Shown here: piece after piece, positions 33,438 to 45,035 of the stretch
Numbering within the stretch: position 1 is the first letter of the stretch
How the letters are laid out: each line of letters begins with the position of its first letter
DNA from: Alectoria sarmentosa
Taxonomy: Eukaryota > Ascomycota > Lecanoromycetes > Lecanorales > Parmeliaceae
Reading direction: 5' to 3'
Assembly (NCBI GenBank): GCA_009733775.1
Contig: WOGZ01000161.1
Location: 1-64,000 of the forward strand
Length of the DNA: 64,000 nucleotides
Made by a program: the position numbers and the translations under genes
The notes under the pieces: generated by a model
Databases searched by the model: none
Seen by the model: only the letters and a program-made list of their open reading frames with translations
Told to the model about the DNA's origin: nothing

Positions 33438-34233
33438 GATGGCTTACAGGTGAAATTTTCTTGGAGATAGATATGTAGTTGAAAACAACATTGGTTTGAA
33501 AAGATGGTGATTGGTCGAACTGGGACTGGGCTGGCGGCGTGACCATGAGGATGGCATCCTTGGATAAGAATCATCTGGACATGACGTGAAAATTCTGGGC
33601 ATGACAGTTTGGTAAATCTCATCTACCAACGTGATACTCATTTCTGATTTGTCCCATTCTGAGTCCCAGGCTCGAAGGGCGCCCTAGCTCTTGTGGGTAA
33701 ATTGTGCTGAAAGCTGGGATGGGTTGTTAAACAATGAGACCGCATCACTACGAGCACCCGTACAATCTTAGGCTTACGACCTGACGGAGCTGGCAGTGGG
33801 CCTGACGGAAAGAACATATGATGTTCGAACGATATACTGGCAGCTGTGGGTTTGGAGGGGAGATATGCTAACAGTATCGATTTATTTACATCTAGATAGA
33901 AAGGACCACTTTGGGGGGCAAACCACATATTTGCTAACCCTCTAGCTTGGTTACTAGCGCTGGGGCCAAAAAACCCTTTCCAGATTGTGGAGGCGCAGGC
34001 TCTTGTGCCTCTTTGATAGTAGAAGGGCTGATTGGAATCACTCATAGCAACAGCAAGTACGTGTGTCGCTCGATGCGCTCGGGAGAGAAGCCTCGGCAGA
34101 ATGCGCTCTTAACGATCAGGTGTGGTACAGTGCATTTGTACCAGATATATGCGAAATAAATAGCACTTAGCACCAGTCACAAGTCATTATTCATAGACAC
34201 CGCGAACAAAACATGTTGCCCAGGTTCGACATC
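33438..34233. other. Intergenic, no gene seen
   Basis: It holds the promoter of the phosphatase gene and the 3' flank of the permease. Short frames only. Confidence 0.55.
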
Positions 34234-35892
34234 TTACCTGCCCAGCTTTCTCAGCTCAAGCCATCGAAGAGGCGGATACACGAGCGCAGCCCATGAAAAC
34301 CCGATGTAGTTGCCCATCTGTCTTGCGCATTAGCACATTTTTAGAAGAGTAGCAGTTGAGACACCTTGAATGGAGAAAAGAAGACGGCTAAAACATACAT
34401 CAGCTCCATACTCTCCTACCTGCTTCGCTATCGGTCCAATGTACCAAACCTGAGCCATGCATAGAATCGCTCCTACCCAGCCAACAAGGAATGCTATAAG
34501 TGCCGCAATCCCCATTGGCAGCTTGTTTTGTTGGTTCCAAACAGTCCAGTCGTACCCGGTTCGTCTTCGGAAGATGATCTGCTCTTCTAAGATGATGGCA
34601 ATCCAGATCGCGAGCCAATATCCCATGAGCGCTAGAAAGTTCGTAAAGATCTCGCTCAGATGATCGCGACCGGCAAGCGCACACACTGTGTAGATAATCA
34701 CACCAAATGTGTTCCAGATGAACCGTGGAACTTTCTGAGCTGCTCTGCCCAAAATCTGGAAGTCAATGCCGCTCGAGTATGTCGGAAAGATCGTGTTCGC
34801 AATCAAACCAAGAGCGATGACCACGCCGAGGAATTTGCCAAAGCCGTCCAGTGAGGAGAAACCCTCGACTATGAGGTTCCCCTGGCCACTTGCGTATGCC
34901 GCAGAGTAAGCAGCGTTGCTGGTGACGCCGGAGCCAAGACCGATACCAACTATGAGTGCGAAGCTGAAAGAGGATACCAGACCGAGCAAAGAAACGAAGA
35001 ATAGGGGTAGGCGCGGCGTAGATGGTGGGTAATAGACGAAGACGTCCGCAGCACCACCAGCGTAAGTGATAGCTGCGCTGAAGCAGAGCGAGAAGAATGA
35101 CAGCCTGTTACCAATTCTGGTACGGCGATCTCCTGCAGTTGGCGTAGCCAGATCGAACTGGGACGCAGAGACACCGTATAGGATGCTTATTGCCACAAGT
35201 TGAGGGAGCCATGCATACCGCATGTACATATGAAATATCGATATGCCGAAAGTGGTGATGAGCCAGCAGATGACCGCGACGACGATGATTCCGACGACGA
35301 CAGATAGGTGTCTGTCAGATGATACCGCGGAGAGCATCTGGCCTGCCACCACCAGATCAATCATAGAATATCCTAGTAATACGATCAGATTTAGCAGCAC
35401 GATCAGCTTGCTCGGCCACCATCCAAAAGTATATCTGGTAAAAATCATAGTTCGATTCCCGGATGCTGGACCCCAAGTTACAATGTAGGCAACAACGAGA
35501 CTGCCTAGCAAAGACCCAAACGCAGCACACAATGCGGCGTCTTTGAAATTGAGATAGTAGACTGTTGGTGCGAGCATTCCAAGGGTAATGTTGACGGCAG
35601 CCAGGTTGATGGAAATCCACATAAGGAAGGCTTGGATATAGTCCTTCCATGTTTGCGCGTGAGTTTCGTGTGGCTCTACTCGTTGCACTCCTCGTGCTTC
35701 GAGGTTGTACTTGATCAGTTGCCGTTCGAATTGGTTCAAGTGCAGCCCTAGTCTTCCCAAGGGCTCCGCTGTTTCTATTGATGAGGGTGCCTCGGCTGAG
35801 TGCTTTGACCTGTCACTGGATGTATCAACCGCCATTCCATCTTTCTCTATTCCTTTCTCCAGATCCTCTGATATGGGCGATGGAGTTGCCAT
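34234..35892 (-). CDS. NCS1-family purine/cytosine permease (FCY2-like)
   Basis: Exons are 35892-34399 and 34317-34234, with an 81-nt GTATGT..CAG intron, giving 525 aa. The spliced tail (MGNYIGFSWAALVYPPLRWLELRKLGR) replaces a read-through end. A hydrophilic N-terminus of about 85 residues (with the ERQLIKYNLEARGVQRVEPHE type seen in Fcy2 relatives) precedes about 12 membrane segments. Typical blocks are NLAAVNITLGMLAP, FGSLLGSLVVAYIVTWGPASGNRTM and YPPSTPRLPLFFVSLLG. NCS1 permeases of this branch import cytosine, adenine, guanine or hypoxanthine with protons at the plasma membrane; the exact substrate is not readable here. It diverges from the NDUFAF3-like gene. Confidence 0.88.
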
Positions 35893-36715
35893 TGTGCTCT
35901 GTAAGAGTCAGTACAATTGAGATTTCTGAGTTTCAAGGATGACAGCAAGATTCTTTCGCTGGAATTATCCAGATCAAGTTCGACCGTTTGTTCTCAGCCC
36001 AGGAGCTTTTCCATTATATCTCCCTTTTCAACCCATCGAAGGGCAGAAAACGGGTTGGATGCAACGAGATGGCAAAGTCCTGGGCACCGGTTGCATGCAT
36101 GTCATTGCACATTACCTTGATCTTTGGAGTGTTTTCCGTTGCTACTCGGCATGATGTGCGGCTTTGCTTGGATGAAATACCTAGCTTCTTTGATGGCTTG
36201 CAGTTCTGATAAGAATGTCAGTCTGGCCCAGGACCGAACAAGGCCTTCTACAATGGTGGCGTAGATTTGGCAGGTTGCATTGCATTCTGGGAGTTTACCG
36301 AATTATTTCAAGAGCAATTGCTCTTTCTGTATGGAGAAAGACGATGATCAGTAATCTGGAAATATCACGTACTTCGAGATGATGGTAGAGAAGAGAAGCC
36401 CAAAACGTTGGAAAGTAGAGCCTTACATTGCGCAGCAAATGCAAAGCATCCAGTGAGAAGGTAGATGTAGAAGGAAGTGTAGTAAAGAAGAGAAATAAAG
36501 AAGATGAGCTTGATTCAGAGAAAATATCAAAAGTGTATGACGCGGGGTTGCGTTTCCGGCGTTAAACTCTCAAAGTTCCGGACAACAATCCTCGACTACG
36601 CTCTCATGAACCAACTGCGTGAAGAAGCAAGCCCACTATCGAACGGGCAGACTCCCACTTGAACAAGGAAAGAGAGAAGAAGAAGGAGCCAACTCGACTC
36701 CACCAAGCTACAACC
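35893..36715. other. Divergent promoter region, permease and NDUFAF3-like genes
   Basis: 823 bp between two start codons on opposite strands. Short frames only, no recognisable motif picked out. Confidence 0.5.
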
Positions 36716-37438
36716 ATGCCGGCCCCAAGCATCCCCCTCCTCCGCGCCCTCAGAGCCACCGACGCAATCCGAAGCACCCTCCCTCTCCGCCAGCAAATAC
36801 CACATCCGTCAAAGCATATCTCCTCGCACTCTCCCTTACCCAAACATGGCTCACGGCACCCTGCCCAGTCCACCAAAGTCCGCAACCATGCCCGCACCCT
36901 CACGACCACCCCTGCACCCCTCTCCGCCTCACCCCCCACGACCACCGACCGCGGCCCCACCTCCACCGAATCCACCCAAACAGACTTCGGCTCCATGGAC
37001 GTCTTCTCCAATGCGCCCGCCCCCACCGCTTCAATCGACGCCTGCATCAGCGACGGGTTCCATCTCGACAACGGCGTCAAGATAACCGGCGGTTCGGGTC
37101 TGCTCCTCGTATCAGGCGAAGCATTCGCTTGGCGGCCATGGGAAGCCGGCGGGCGTGGACGGCTGTTGAATAACAAAGGGCAGTGGGATACGGGGGAGGG
37201 AGCGTGGGGAGTGCTGGGATTGGTGTGGCCGAAGCCTGATTTGTTGATATTGGGGCTGGGGCCGAGCATGTATCCGATCGCGCCAGAGACGAGGAGGTGC
37301 ATCAATGATATGGGAATTCGGGTCGATGTGCAGGATACGAGGAATGCGGCCGCGCAGTTCAATCTGCTGGCTACGGAGAGGGGGGTGGGCAATGTGGCGT
37401 GTGCGTTGATACCTATTGGGTGGAGGGAGCCTAGATGA
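36716..37438 (+). CDS. NDUFAF3-like mitochondrial complex I assembly factor (Mth938/DUF498 fold)
   Basis: Single exon, 240 aa from ATG 36716 (CAACCATGC context). The N-terminal 90 residues are rich in Arg, Ser and Thr and poor in acids, which suits a mitochondrial targeting peptide. The rest matches the Mth938-like family: ISDGFHLDNGVKITGGSGLLLVSGEAFAW, then KPDLLILGLGPSMYPIAPETRRCINDMGIRVDVQDTRNAAAQFNLLATER. NDUFAF3 helps assemble early complex I intermediates in the mitochondrial matrix side of the inner membrane. A long minus-strand frame across the same bases is a shadow of its GC-rich codons. Confidence 0.9.
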   Translation: MPAPSIPLLRALRATDAIRSTLPLRQQIPHPSKHISSHSPLPKHGSRHPAQSTKVRNHARTLTTTPAPLSASPPTTTDRGPTSTESTQTDFGSMDVFSNAPAPTASIDACISDGFHLDNGVKITGGSGLLLVSGEAFAWRPWEAGGRGRLLNNKGQWDTGEGAWGVLGLVWPKPDLLILGLGPSMYPIAPETRRCINDMGIRVDVQDTRNAAAQFNLLATERGVGNVACALIPIGWREPR

Positions 37439-37704
37439 TGGATATATTTGTGCTGTGAAGAATCGATGCTGTAGTTCAACTGGTCACTACCATTGAGACC
37501 TTATGGTCACATAGGGTGACGAGAGCAAAGGACAGTAAAATCATATTGGGTATCAAACGCTTTATAGATCATCATACAACAATAGAAGTATATGTACATT
37601 GAGCCAGCCTATTACCTCCCCCACACGAAGCCCATTTTCTTACTTGGAGAAATTAAAGCAAGACATTTACTTCCCCAAAGAAGCCCCTCATGTTTGCTAA
37701 TATC

Positions 37705-38649
37705 TCACAACACCAAAGCAGCCACAGCTCCAATGATCAACATAACACCTGATGCGGCAGCCCTAGCAGCAGCGCCGGCACTGGAAGAGGTCTTCGCCGA
37801 CGTTGATGATGCCACAGTCGTCGGTGGTAGCGTTGTTGGCACTGTCGGCGCAACGGTTGGCGTCGCAGATTCCGTCACAGATGCGGCGATGACGGAAGGT
37901 GAAACGTGAGGCTTCTGGTGCTCGAGGACGTGAGTAGCGTTGGCGCCCTTATCGTGATGCACCAGATGCGCGGAGAGATGTGTGCCGGTGGCGAAAGGTT
38001 TCGCCGTGTGCTCTTCCGTCTTGAGTGCGTGGCTCACGGCGTTGGAGATGTTCAAGGTGTGGTGTTCCTTGACCTCGACGGTACCGGTTGGTTCTTGGAT
38101 CTGTCCATCCGATGCTTGCTTCACCGCTTTCGCGGACTCTTTTACGGCTATCGTTGACGCCGTGGGTGCGGCTGCCGGCGATGATGGCGAGGAGGTGCTT
38201 ACGGGGTTCGAGATGCCGAATTGGTCGGACCACTGGAAGTCGCCGGTGTTTGCAATGATCTTGAGGCCGTAGTTGTGGTTTCCGTCTGGCACAAGATCCG
38301 TTGCGGGGGTCCAAACGAATGAACCGGTGTTAGGAGTGTGGTCTACGATGCAATCGATTTCCTTGATGGCGAGAGAATCGCCCTGGCAGAGGACGAGGGA
38401 GACGAAGGTCCCGGTATTGTTCTAGGGGAGGGATCAGTGTCTGACCAACGCAGAAGGAAGCACAAAAGCACTAACGCCCCAGCGGATAGTATACGGCGTG
38501 CCTCCTGGAACGATGTCATGGAGGCCAGGAAGGTGGATCGCATTGCAATTGGGGGTTGGGTCACTCTTTGCTTGTTGCGGGCAGACATCGGTAGCTGAAA
38601 GGAGGCTCGCATGGGCTAAAAATGCCAGAATCGCAAGTGTAAGATGCAT
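37705..38649 (-). CDS. Secreted Ser/Thr-rich protein, Kre9/Knh1-like N-domain, GPI-type tail
   Basis: Exons are 38649-38476 and 38421-37705 with a 54-nt GTTAGT..TAG intron, giving 296 aa. A signal peptide (MHLTLAILAFLAHASLLSA) leads to a beta-sandwich domain of the Kre9/Knh1 type: VPGGTPYTIRWG, NNTGTFVSLVLCQGDSL, then SFVWTPATDLVPDGNHNYGLKI and SDQFGI. A long Ser/Thr/Ala/Pro spacer follows, ending in a hydrophobic tail (GVMLIIGAVAALVL) as in GPI-anchored wall proteins. Yeast Kre9 and Knh1 are needed for beta-1,6-glucan. Many fungal proteins with this domain have no tested role, so only wall or surface placement is inferred. Confidence 0.85.
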
Positions 38650-39683
38650 ATTTCTTTGCTTGAAAGGTCAAAATTGAGGCTTGTGCGGGTACAAATATCG
38701 GAAAGAATATGTAATGAATGTGTAAAGACCGGAAAAAAGACTGCCTGTGAAAGAGTGACTTGGGTGAAGGGCGCAGTGAGTGGATTAAGGCAAAGAGGCA
38801 GTGAGTAAAGGAGAGAAATTTGAGGTGCACCATTGCGGCTAGGTATTCGAAGTTCATTTCCAGATCATATTTTCAGTCAGATTTCAGGAGGCTCACAATT
38901 GCAAAGTAACGCATGAAACGCTTGCTTATAACAACAGCCTTAAGGTTTAGTGCACCCCGTATTTGAGCAAGGCTGGTTGAGCTGACCGAACTATTCTTCT
39001 CGAAGGGTTCAGTTGTCTTCTGTAAACGCTGTGATGATCACTTCGCCCCAAAGACGCATGAGCTGCTGTCGCCAGCCGTCTTTCGCATTAGTGCCTCGGG
39101 GCTCTCTGGGAGACCTCATGAAATTTGGAGGAGCATAAGTTTCTGCATGGCCGAACCATGTGCGCTGACGGTTCAACATGGTACCGCGGCTGTCGACCTT
39201 CAGCTAAAATATCCTTGAAAATGAAGCATCTCAGCTTTTGATCAAGTCCATCTCGTGGAGTAGTCCAGCTCATGCAAGAGCCTTGTTTATGGACCGAGCC
39301 AGCTATTTGTTGCTGTTGGTTTTCAGACATCCTTGTGTGAGCGCGAGAGAAATAACGACAAAACCGAAGTAGACGACATCAAAGCAAATGGTAAGGCCGA
39401 TTCCAGCGCGCCTCGAAGGTCTTTCGGCAACCTGAGCCGCTGTTGCTTAATCTTCACCAGTGTGTCGTCTTTGTAAATGGGTCGGGTTTTGGAGGTATTC
39501 GATGTACGATGGCGGTCTGAGAGGGTGCTGGAACGTGAACGAGGAGGCAGGTGTAGAGCTTCCAGATCAGCCGGGGTCGTGTTTCGAGTAACCATAGTCC
39601 AGGTGTGAAGAGGGAATGTGTGGAAAGTTACATGATATTCAGGCTTTGCGGAGAGAAGAATTGGTAGACGACAGGTAGGCAGC
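38650..39683. other. Intergenic with one doubtful minus-strand ORF pair
   Basis: Minus-strand frames at 39595-39323 (begins MVTRNTTPADLEALHLPP, Arg/Ser-rich) and 39330-39088 could join over a weak GTCGTC..AAG intron to give about 155 aa. No domain is seen and the donor is poor, so it is not called as a gene. It abuts the transposon-like element on its right. Confidence 0.35.
39679..39683. other. Left copy of candidate target-site duplication (GCAGC)
   Basis: GCAGC directly precedes the left inverted repeat and recurs directly after the right one (43034-43038). Confidence 0.5.
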
Positions 39684-40155
39684 TACGGCGGACGACGGCT
39701 ACAACTAGGACAAAACCAAAAACCAAAAAAAATTTCAAATTTTCCACCAAGTTCTCTAAATTTTGATCCAAAAATTTGTAAATTTTGACTGTGCCTCATC
39801 TATATGATTCAAAATGCCTTCGGATAATGCCCTCGAATAAGATTTTACCTTCAGCCTTATAAGGCTGATTTAAAATTTTCGCAACTTCAAAAATTAAACG
39901 ACAAAACTTTTTTGATTTTCAGATTTCAGATTTTAGATTTCGAATTTCAATTTTTTTTTTCGGAGCACACACATTTCGAAGCATTTTATTTCAGAATATC
40001 TTTAGGAAGTTCTTAGGCGTAAACCTCTTATTTAATAAACGTATACCCTTATGTTTATTAAACGTATACCCCCTCAAATTGGGTTAACTAATATTAAGGC
40101 GTTAACTTAATCAAATAAAAATCTCATAGATAATCGAAATAAAATCGGATATTTA
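39684..40155 (+). repeat. Left terminal inverted repeat
   Basis: Partner of 42650-43033 on the opposite strand. Shared blocks include the GC-rich tip, TTCTTAGGCGTAAACC, GTATACCC...ATGTTT, ATTGGGTTAA and AATCGAAATA-like sequence. This copy carries more T/A changes than its partner and has about 85 extra bases between the tip and the GGCGTAAACC block. Confidence 0.78.
40014..40080. repeat. Subterminal direct repeats, left side
   Basis: Mutated counterparts of the triple repeat at 42730-42795, in inverted orientation, with two intact CGTATACCC cores. Confidence 0.65.
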
Positions 40156-42649
40156 AGCCTCGAGCGGAGATACTCGCGAGAATTTTTAATAATAATAATA
40201 TAATAACAAAATAAATCTTCTCAAACCTCTTTTTATAAAATAAAGATATTAAATAATTTTAAATCGTTATATAGCGAGATGTTTAAATCATTTTTTTATA
40301 ATTATATTTAATTGATTAATGAGCTTCTCTGATTGTTATTAAAAATACGCTTATCGTATTCAAATGTGTATTATTTATTAGTTATTTAATAGCTAGCCTC
40401 TTATTTATAATTGAAAAGAATTGAATATAATTTCGTTGTTTTTTATGTATATCGATGTCGCAATATCTTATTATCGCTTTTATATAATCATAAATTCTTT
40501 ATCTTTATCTCGTCGTCGTGATAATTATTACATAACTCGTATAATTACCTCTCATATAACTATCTCTCATATAATTATCTTTTATATAATTATTTCTTAT
40601 ATAACATATCGTATAACACTCTCTTCTCTTATAACATTTCATATAATACTTTTTTCTTTTATAATAATGCTGCTCGTAATTTTAAAAAATTTATTAACAA
40701 TAATTATATTCTTTTGATCAATTATCTAATTAACTATGATAATTAATTTTCATTATCGCTATTTTCGTACGTGCTCGAATTCAAATGATTCGCGTTAAAT
40801 AAAGTCTTCGAAAACTTATATACGAATGCGTTTTTTATTCTTCGCTTCTAAAGGTCGACTTAAAAACTTGATTATTATTAATTCGTTAATATATAAAAGT
40901 TTATCTGTAGCGTTAATATTCTCTTTATCATTATTTTTGATCACGATTGCTTTATAATAATCGCGTATAAATTTTTCAAAACGTCAATAAAAGTGAATGT
41001 TTTTAATTTTCAACACTTTAATTTTTTTTAACATGCGTTATTTCATTATATACGCACACGATAATTTCATTATTGTAATAAAATGTTTAATGCACGATAT
41101 TATATTATGATTAATAACTTTCAAATATTTAAATAGCATTTTTCTCAAAACAAATAACGATACTTTGATAAAAAAATCTCGAAAAATAAACTTTTTAACG
41201 TATAAAGATAAACGCATTTTGATTTTATTAAAAATTATATTATAATTATAACGTTTATTTTCAAACATAATGTCGATAACATCGACGATAATTTTCAAAT
41301 ATTCGATAAAACAATTATTCAATTTCTTTTTAAATTTGTCGTTGTTTTCTTCATCTTTTAAAGTCACACGATTATCGAAATATAAATGTTAATTAATTTA
41401 AAAAATTACGAATTTCTTCTTTCGAGACATTAGATTATCGACGATATAATTAACGATTTATGAATATTTCTTCACATAATTTTCGTATAAAATGTTTCAT
41501 TCGTGCTCGAATTTTTTCTTTATTTTTGCGTATAAAATACATTCGAAATCTTTTTTAAATGCATTAAATTTCTTTTAATCATCAAAAAACTTATTACAAT
41601 TAATAATAACGTTATTTTCAACGTGTTATATATAAAGCATATATTTAACGTTTAAAAAGATAATAACATAAACATTAATTAAGATCATTTAACAATTTAT
41701 TAATAATATATTTAAATATGAAATTTCGAGCTCGTTATATAAAATCATTAATTATCACATTATTCACACATAATTCGAAATATATTTCGATTTAATGAAG
41801 ATAAAGTTTATATAAAACGATATGTTAAGAGCCGTGATTTTAATAATCACAAATAACGAAATTTTGTATTTGTTGATTTTATATGTAACGTTCATAATCA
41901 AAATCTTCGAATTTAATTATAAAATGCGCTATAACGATTTTTTGATAAAGAAAAAACGTTTTATTTATTGTGTATTTGAATGCTTAATTATGCGTATAAA
42001 TCAATTCTCTCATACATATAATTATTATATTAAGATTTATATAAGAGTTAATGTTTTAAACGCATCGTTTTTGACCTTAATTTTGATATTATAAACATCG
42101 TATAATTTAAAAATAAAATCTTTTTTATCGATGTTAAAACGTAAAAACGAAAAAATTTGAAAAAATCGAGATTCAATGCGCGTTTGATTAATAATAATAT
42201 TTTGAATCTCTTAAATCATAACAATTTTTCGTAACGAAGAATGAAATTTAAATAATATGCGCTTATAATTATATATAAAATTCATTATTCGAAAAATTCA
42301 ATTCATTTATATCTCGCTCATTTTAATGCGTTAAATAATAATTTCGAACGAATAATTTATTAATCGATTTAAAATAATACGTTTATCTATATTTTTATTA
42401 TTTTTTTTTGATTTTTCATCACGATTGTAACGTATTTATGTCTTTTTAATAATGTCATCTTTGAATCGCTTAATAAGATCTTTAACGACGACATAACTTT
42501 AAAATTCAACGTGTTTTTATATGCGTAAAATAAAAACGTCGATATCGACGTTCATTCAGTCGTTAAAAAGCGATTTCATAATTATGATAATAAAAAAAAT
42601 AAAAAGGGATATATAGTGTTGTTTTTTTCATAAAACGCAAAAAATCTTG

Positions 42650-43033
42650 AAGATATTCGACCCTATTTCGGTTATCTGCGAGGTTTTTATTCGATCAAAT
42701 TAACGTCTTGATATCAATTAACCCAATCTGGGGGGGTATACGTCTAACAAACATGGGGGTATACGTCTATTAGACAGAGGGTTTACGCCTAAGGACTCTC
42801 TATCTTTACCTCGAAATATCCCTATCTCAAAATTTATCCTAAAATATGTTATCGCGAAGCATTTTATCGTTCTTAAGAAACCTCTCGAAGAGTCTCTCAA
42901 AGAGTTCTCCGAAGAAGTCCTCAAAAAAGTCCCTCAAAAAGCTCTCGAAGAGTATCGCAATAAAAAAATTTGAAAATCTGAAATTATTTTGTGGTTTTTG
43001 GTTTTGTCCTAGTTGTAGCCGTCGTCCGCCGTA
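42650..43033 (-). repeat. Right terminal inverted repeat
   Basis: Inverted partner of 39684-40155, less changed by C-to-T mutation. It keeps the GGGGGGTATACG blocks and a stretch of CTCNNNGAG-type repeats at about 42885-42955. Confidence 0.78.
42730..42795. repeat. Subterminal direct repeats, right side
   Basis: Three units of about 24 bases: GGGGGGTATACGTCTAACAA-type, GGGGGTATACGTCTATTAGA-type and GGGTTTACGCCTAAGG. They are conserved at the opposite end, which makes them candidate transposase binding sites. Confidence 0.7.
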
Positions 43034-43038
43034 GCAGC
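43034..43038. other. Right copy of candidate target-site duplication (GCAGC)
   Basis: Matches 39679-39683. If the element tip is drawn one base further out, the duplication would be only CAG. Confidence 0.5.
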
Positions 43039-43363
43039 GGACAACGAGATCAGATCTTTACGATGCACTTCCTCTAACGTCTCTAGTAAGAACCCAGGCA
43101 ATTTGCTTATATTACACACTTTTGCGCTTCGCACTTTTTAAATGAATTTTTCAGGCCAAATTCCTCATATAGTAATAATTTTAAAAGATCTGTCACGTGA
43201 TCGTTTTTGGCTGACGGCCATTGCGTCATCGTGGCGTTGGCGACTTGGAGAAGCGCACCGTTGACAACCCTGAACGAGTGGACGGTCGGCTAAACGAAGC
43301 GCAATCCCAGCGGCGAACCCAAAGATGTTGAGACTCATAAGTGCGTATGTATCTTCGGAGTCC

Positions 43364-44113
43364 ATGTTCCCTCTTTTGTACCAAACATTGAGTCTCGAGA
43401 TATGTCTCGGGAGCTTCCACTCTCTAGGCGTGTTTCAAGGCTCGTCATACCCCCTTAAACAAACAAGACTGACTCGGAAATCATAATCCAGGACGCCCTC
43501 ACCCTATGCTCGCAAAGTGAGGATCGCTCTGGCGGAGAAGAGCATCCCGTTCGAGCTTCTCACGGAAGTGCCATGGGACAGTACCACACAGACCCCTCAA
43601 TACAACCCCCTCGAGAAGCTACCGGTCTTGATTCTTGACAGCGGTAAATCCGTATACGAAAGCCACTATATTCTAGAATTCATCGAAGCAAAGTATTCCG
43701 GTGCCCTGCAGCTGTTGCCAAAAGATGATGTAGATGGCGCGCTCTTTGCTAAACAGGTCGAAGTCGTGGCTGATGGCATCTGTGATGCGCTAGTGCTCTT
43801 ATTCTTCGAGAAGCAAAGGGAAGACGGCAAGCGAAGCGAAGAGTGGATGGCCCGGCAGCGAAGGAAGGTAGACGGCGGGCTCAAGGCGCTTGCGGATTGG
43901 ATTGGCAACAAAGAGTTCTTCGTCAATGACACATTTGGACTGGCAGATATCGCAGCAGGATCGGTACTTGGCTATCTGAAAGTCAGGTTTCCTGAGCATC
44001 CATGGAGGGAGACCTACCTTCATTTGGCGAAATACAGCCAGAATGTGGAGGAAAGGCAGAGCTTCAAGGATACGATGCCCACGCCGCAGAAGATTAGTGA
44101 CAAGATCGTCTAG
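43364..44113 (+). CDS. Glutathione S-transferase
   Basis: The main exon is 43492-44113. It has no internal start codon at the right place; a GTG lies where the frame opens. A 14-nt first exon (ATGTTCCCTCTTTT, 43364-43377) joined over a 114-nt GTACCA..CAG intron yields MFPLLTPSPYARKVRIALAEK, the expected GST beta1-alpha1 start, for 211 aa. The N-terminal thioredoxin-like domain shows S-P-Y-A-R-K, LPVLILDSG and VYESHYILEFI (the ES glutathione-binding pair). The alpha-helical C-terminal domain includes FFVNDTFGLADIAAGSVLGYL. GSTs conjugate glutathione to reactive compounds in the cytosol; the substrate is unknown. The gene lies 330 bases from the transposon relic. Confidence 0.8.
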
Positions 44114-45035
44114 GCCATTGATGGGGGCTCACCCATAGCTGGGAACAGTTGGTGAAAAAGTGATGCGAGCACCGCTGAAACATTGTGTGGTGTCAGATAT
44201 TGTTACCTTTCCTTCGGACGATGGCGATTTGCAGTATTGAATCCAACACACGGCGCAATGCCTTTGGTGTATTCATGTAAGATTACATAGCCACCGACTC
44301 TTCAATCCACCAATCCTTGTGATTGACTCTTCACTCAATGATTGGTCAGAGTCACGGCGGCGGCTAGTATTTGGGAAAATTTATGACACTTTTGGACCTC
44401 TGATTCTCCCACATCAGCACAGCGGACGATGTCGGTACAGTAGGTATCTTATCATAGGTCGACTTGCAGCATCATGATCTTCAGCAGCATCCTTTCCTTG
44501 CGCCCTTCCTGAGACGTGCTGCTGCTCAAGCATTTTTATACTGCAAAGCTGTACACCATTGTCAGTACACAAACAAAGACAGATAGCGATCCCCTTGTTT
44601 GGAAGCTTTCCTGGGAGCAGCCATCCGGCGAAGTGTCGGAGAAAGTGTCATCTTCAGTAGTGAGAGTAACAACTATATCAACGGGACAAACGCCAGATCT
44701 CTCACCTGAGCTGCGCTCGTTGCACCTGGATGTGCAAATCTTGAAAGAGGCAATCACTGAAGACCGCCATTTCTTCGGCAACTCAAGTACCACACGAGGC
44801 CAAACATAGAAGATAGCAAACTCAGCATTATGCATTCATGTAGAGGATAGGAATGCACATGAAGAAACAACCTCTAAATGTTGAAGTCTCGCAGATTAAT
44901 TCCTCCAAATATCTGAATGGCATCTAATATGATCTGCTCAACTGAAGAAAAGAAGAGTCATCGCGATCTCGACAACGTTTATAGTTGCAGGACGTATGCA
45001 TGTCAGCCCACTCTCCGTTCTCAAATAGTAACCTT
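44114..45035. other. Intergenic, no gene seen
   Basis: It holds the 3' flanks of two converging genes. Overlapping frames of about 97 aa on both strands (44516-44835) lack motifs. Confidence 0.5.

Larger units (their letters stand above)
39684..43033. mobile_element. AT-rich, RIP-like TIR DNA transposon relic (3.35 kb)
   Basis: The two ends are inverted copies. The first 42 bases are identical, starting TACGGCGGACGACGGCTACA. With indels the match continues through further shared blocks to roughly 40155 on the left and 42650 on the right. A 5-bp GCAGC flanks both sides. The interior is extremely AT-rich with many stops in all frames, as expected after heavy C-to-T change by RIP, while the outermost 40 bases stay GC-rich. 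The longest internal frames (about 90-110 aa, at 41038-41367 minus and 41822-42094 plus) show no transposase motif. The superfamily cannot be assigned. A non-autonomous copy is possible. Confidence 0.82.

Noticed and set aside
35440..35470. GTTCGATTCCCGG resembling a tRNA T-loop
   Set aside because: It lies inside the permease coding frame and has no matching stems.
36604..37479. 291-aa minus-strand frame over the NDUFAF3-like gene
   Set aside because: It is a shadow of GC-rich codons; the plus frame has the recognisable family.
41038..41367. 109-aa AT-rich minus frame as a transposase remnant
   Set aside because: No catalytic motif; its Lys/Asn/Ile bias is explained by AT-rich sequence.
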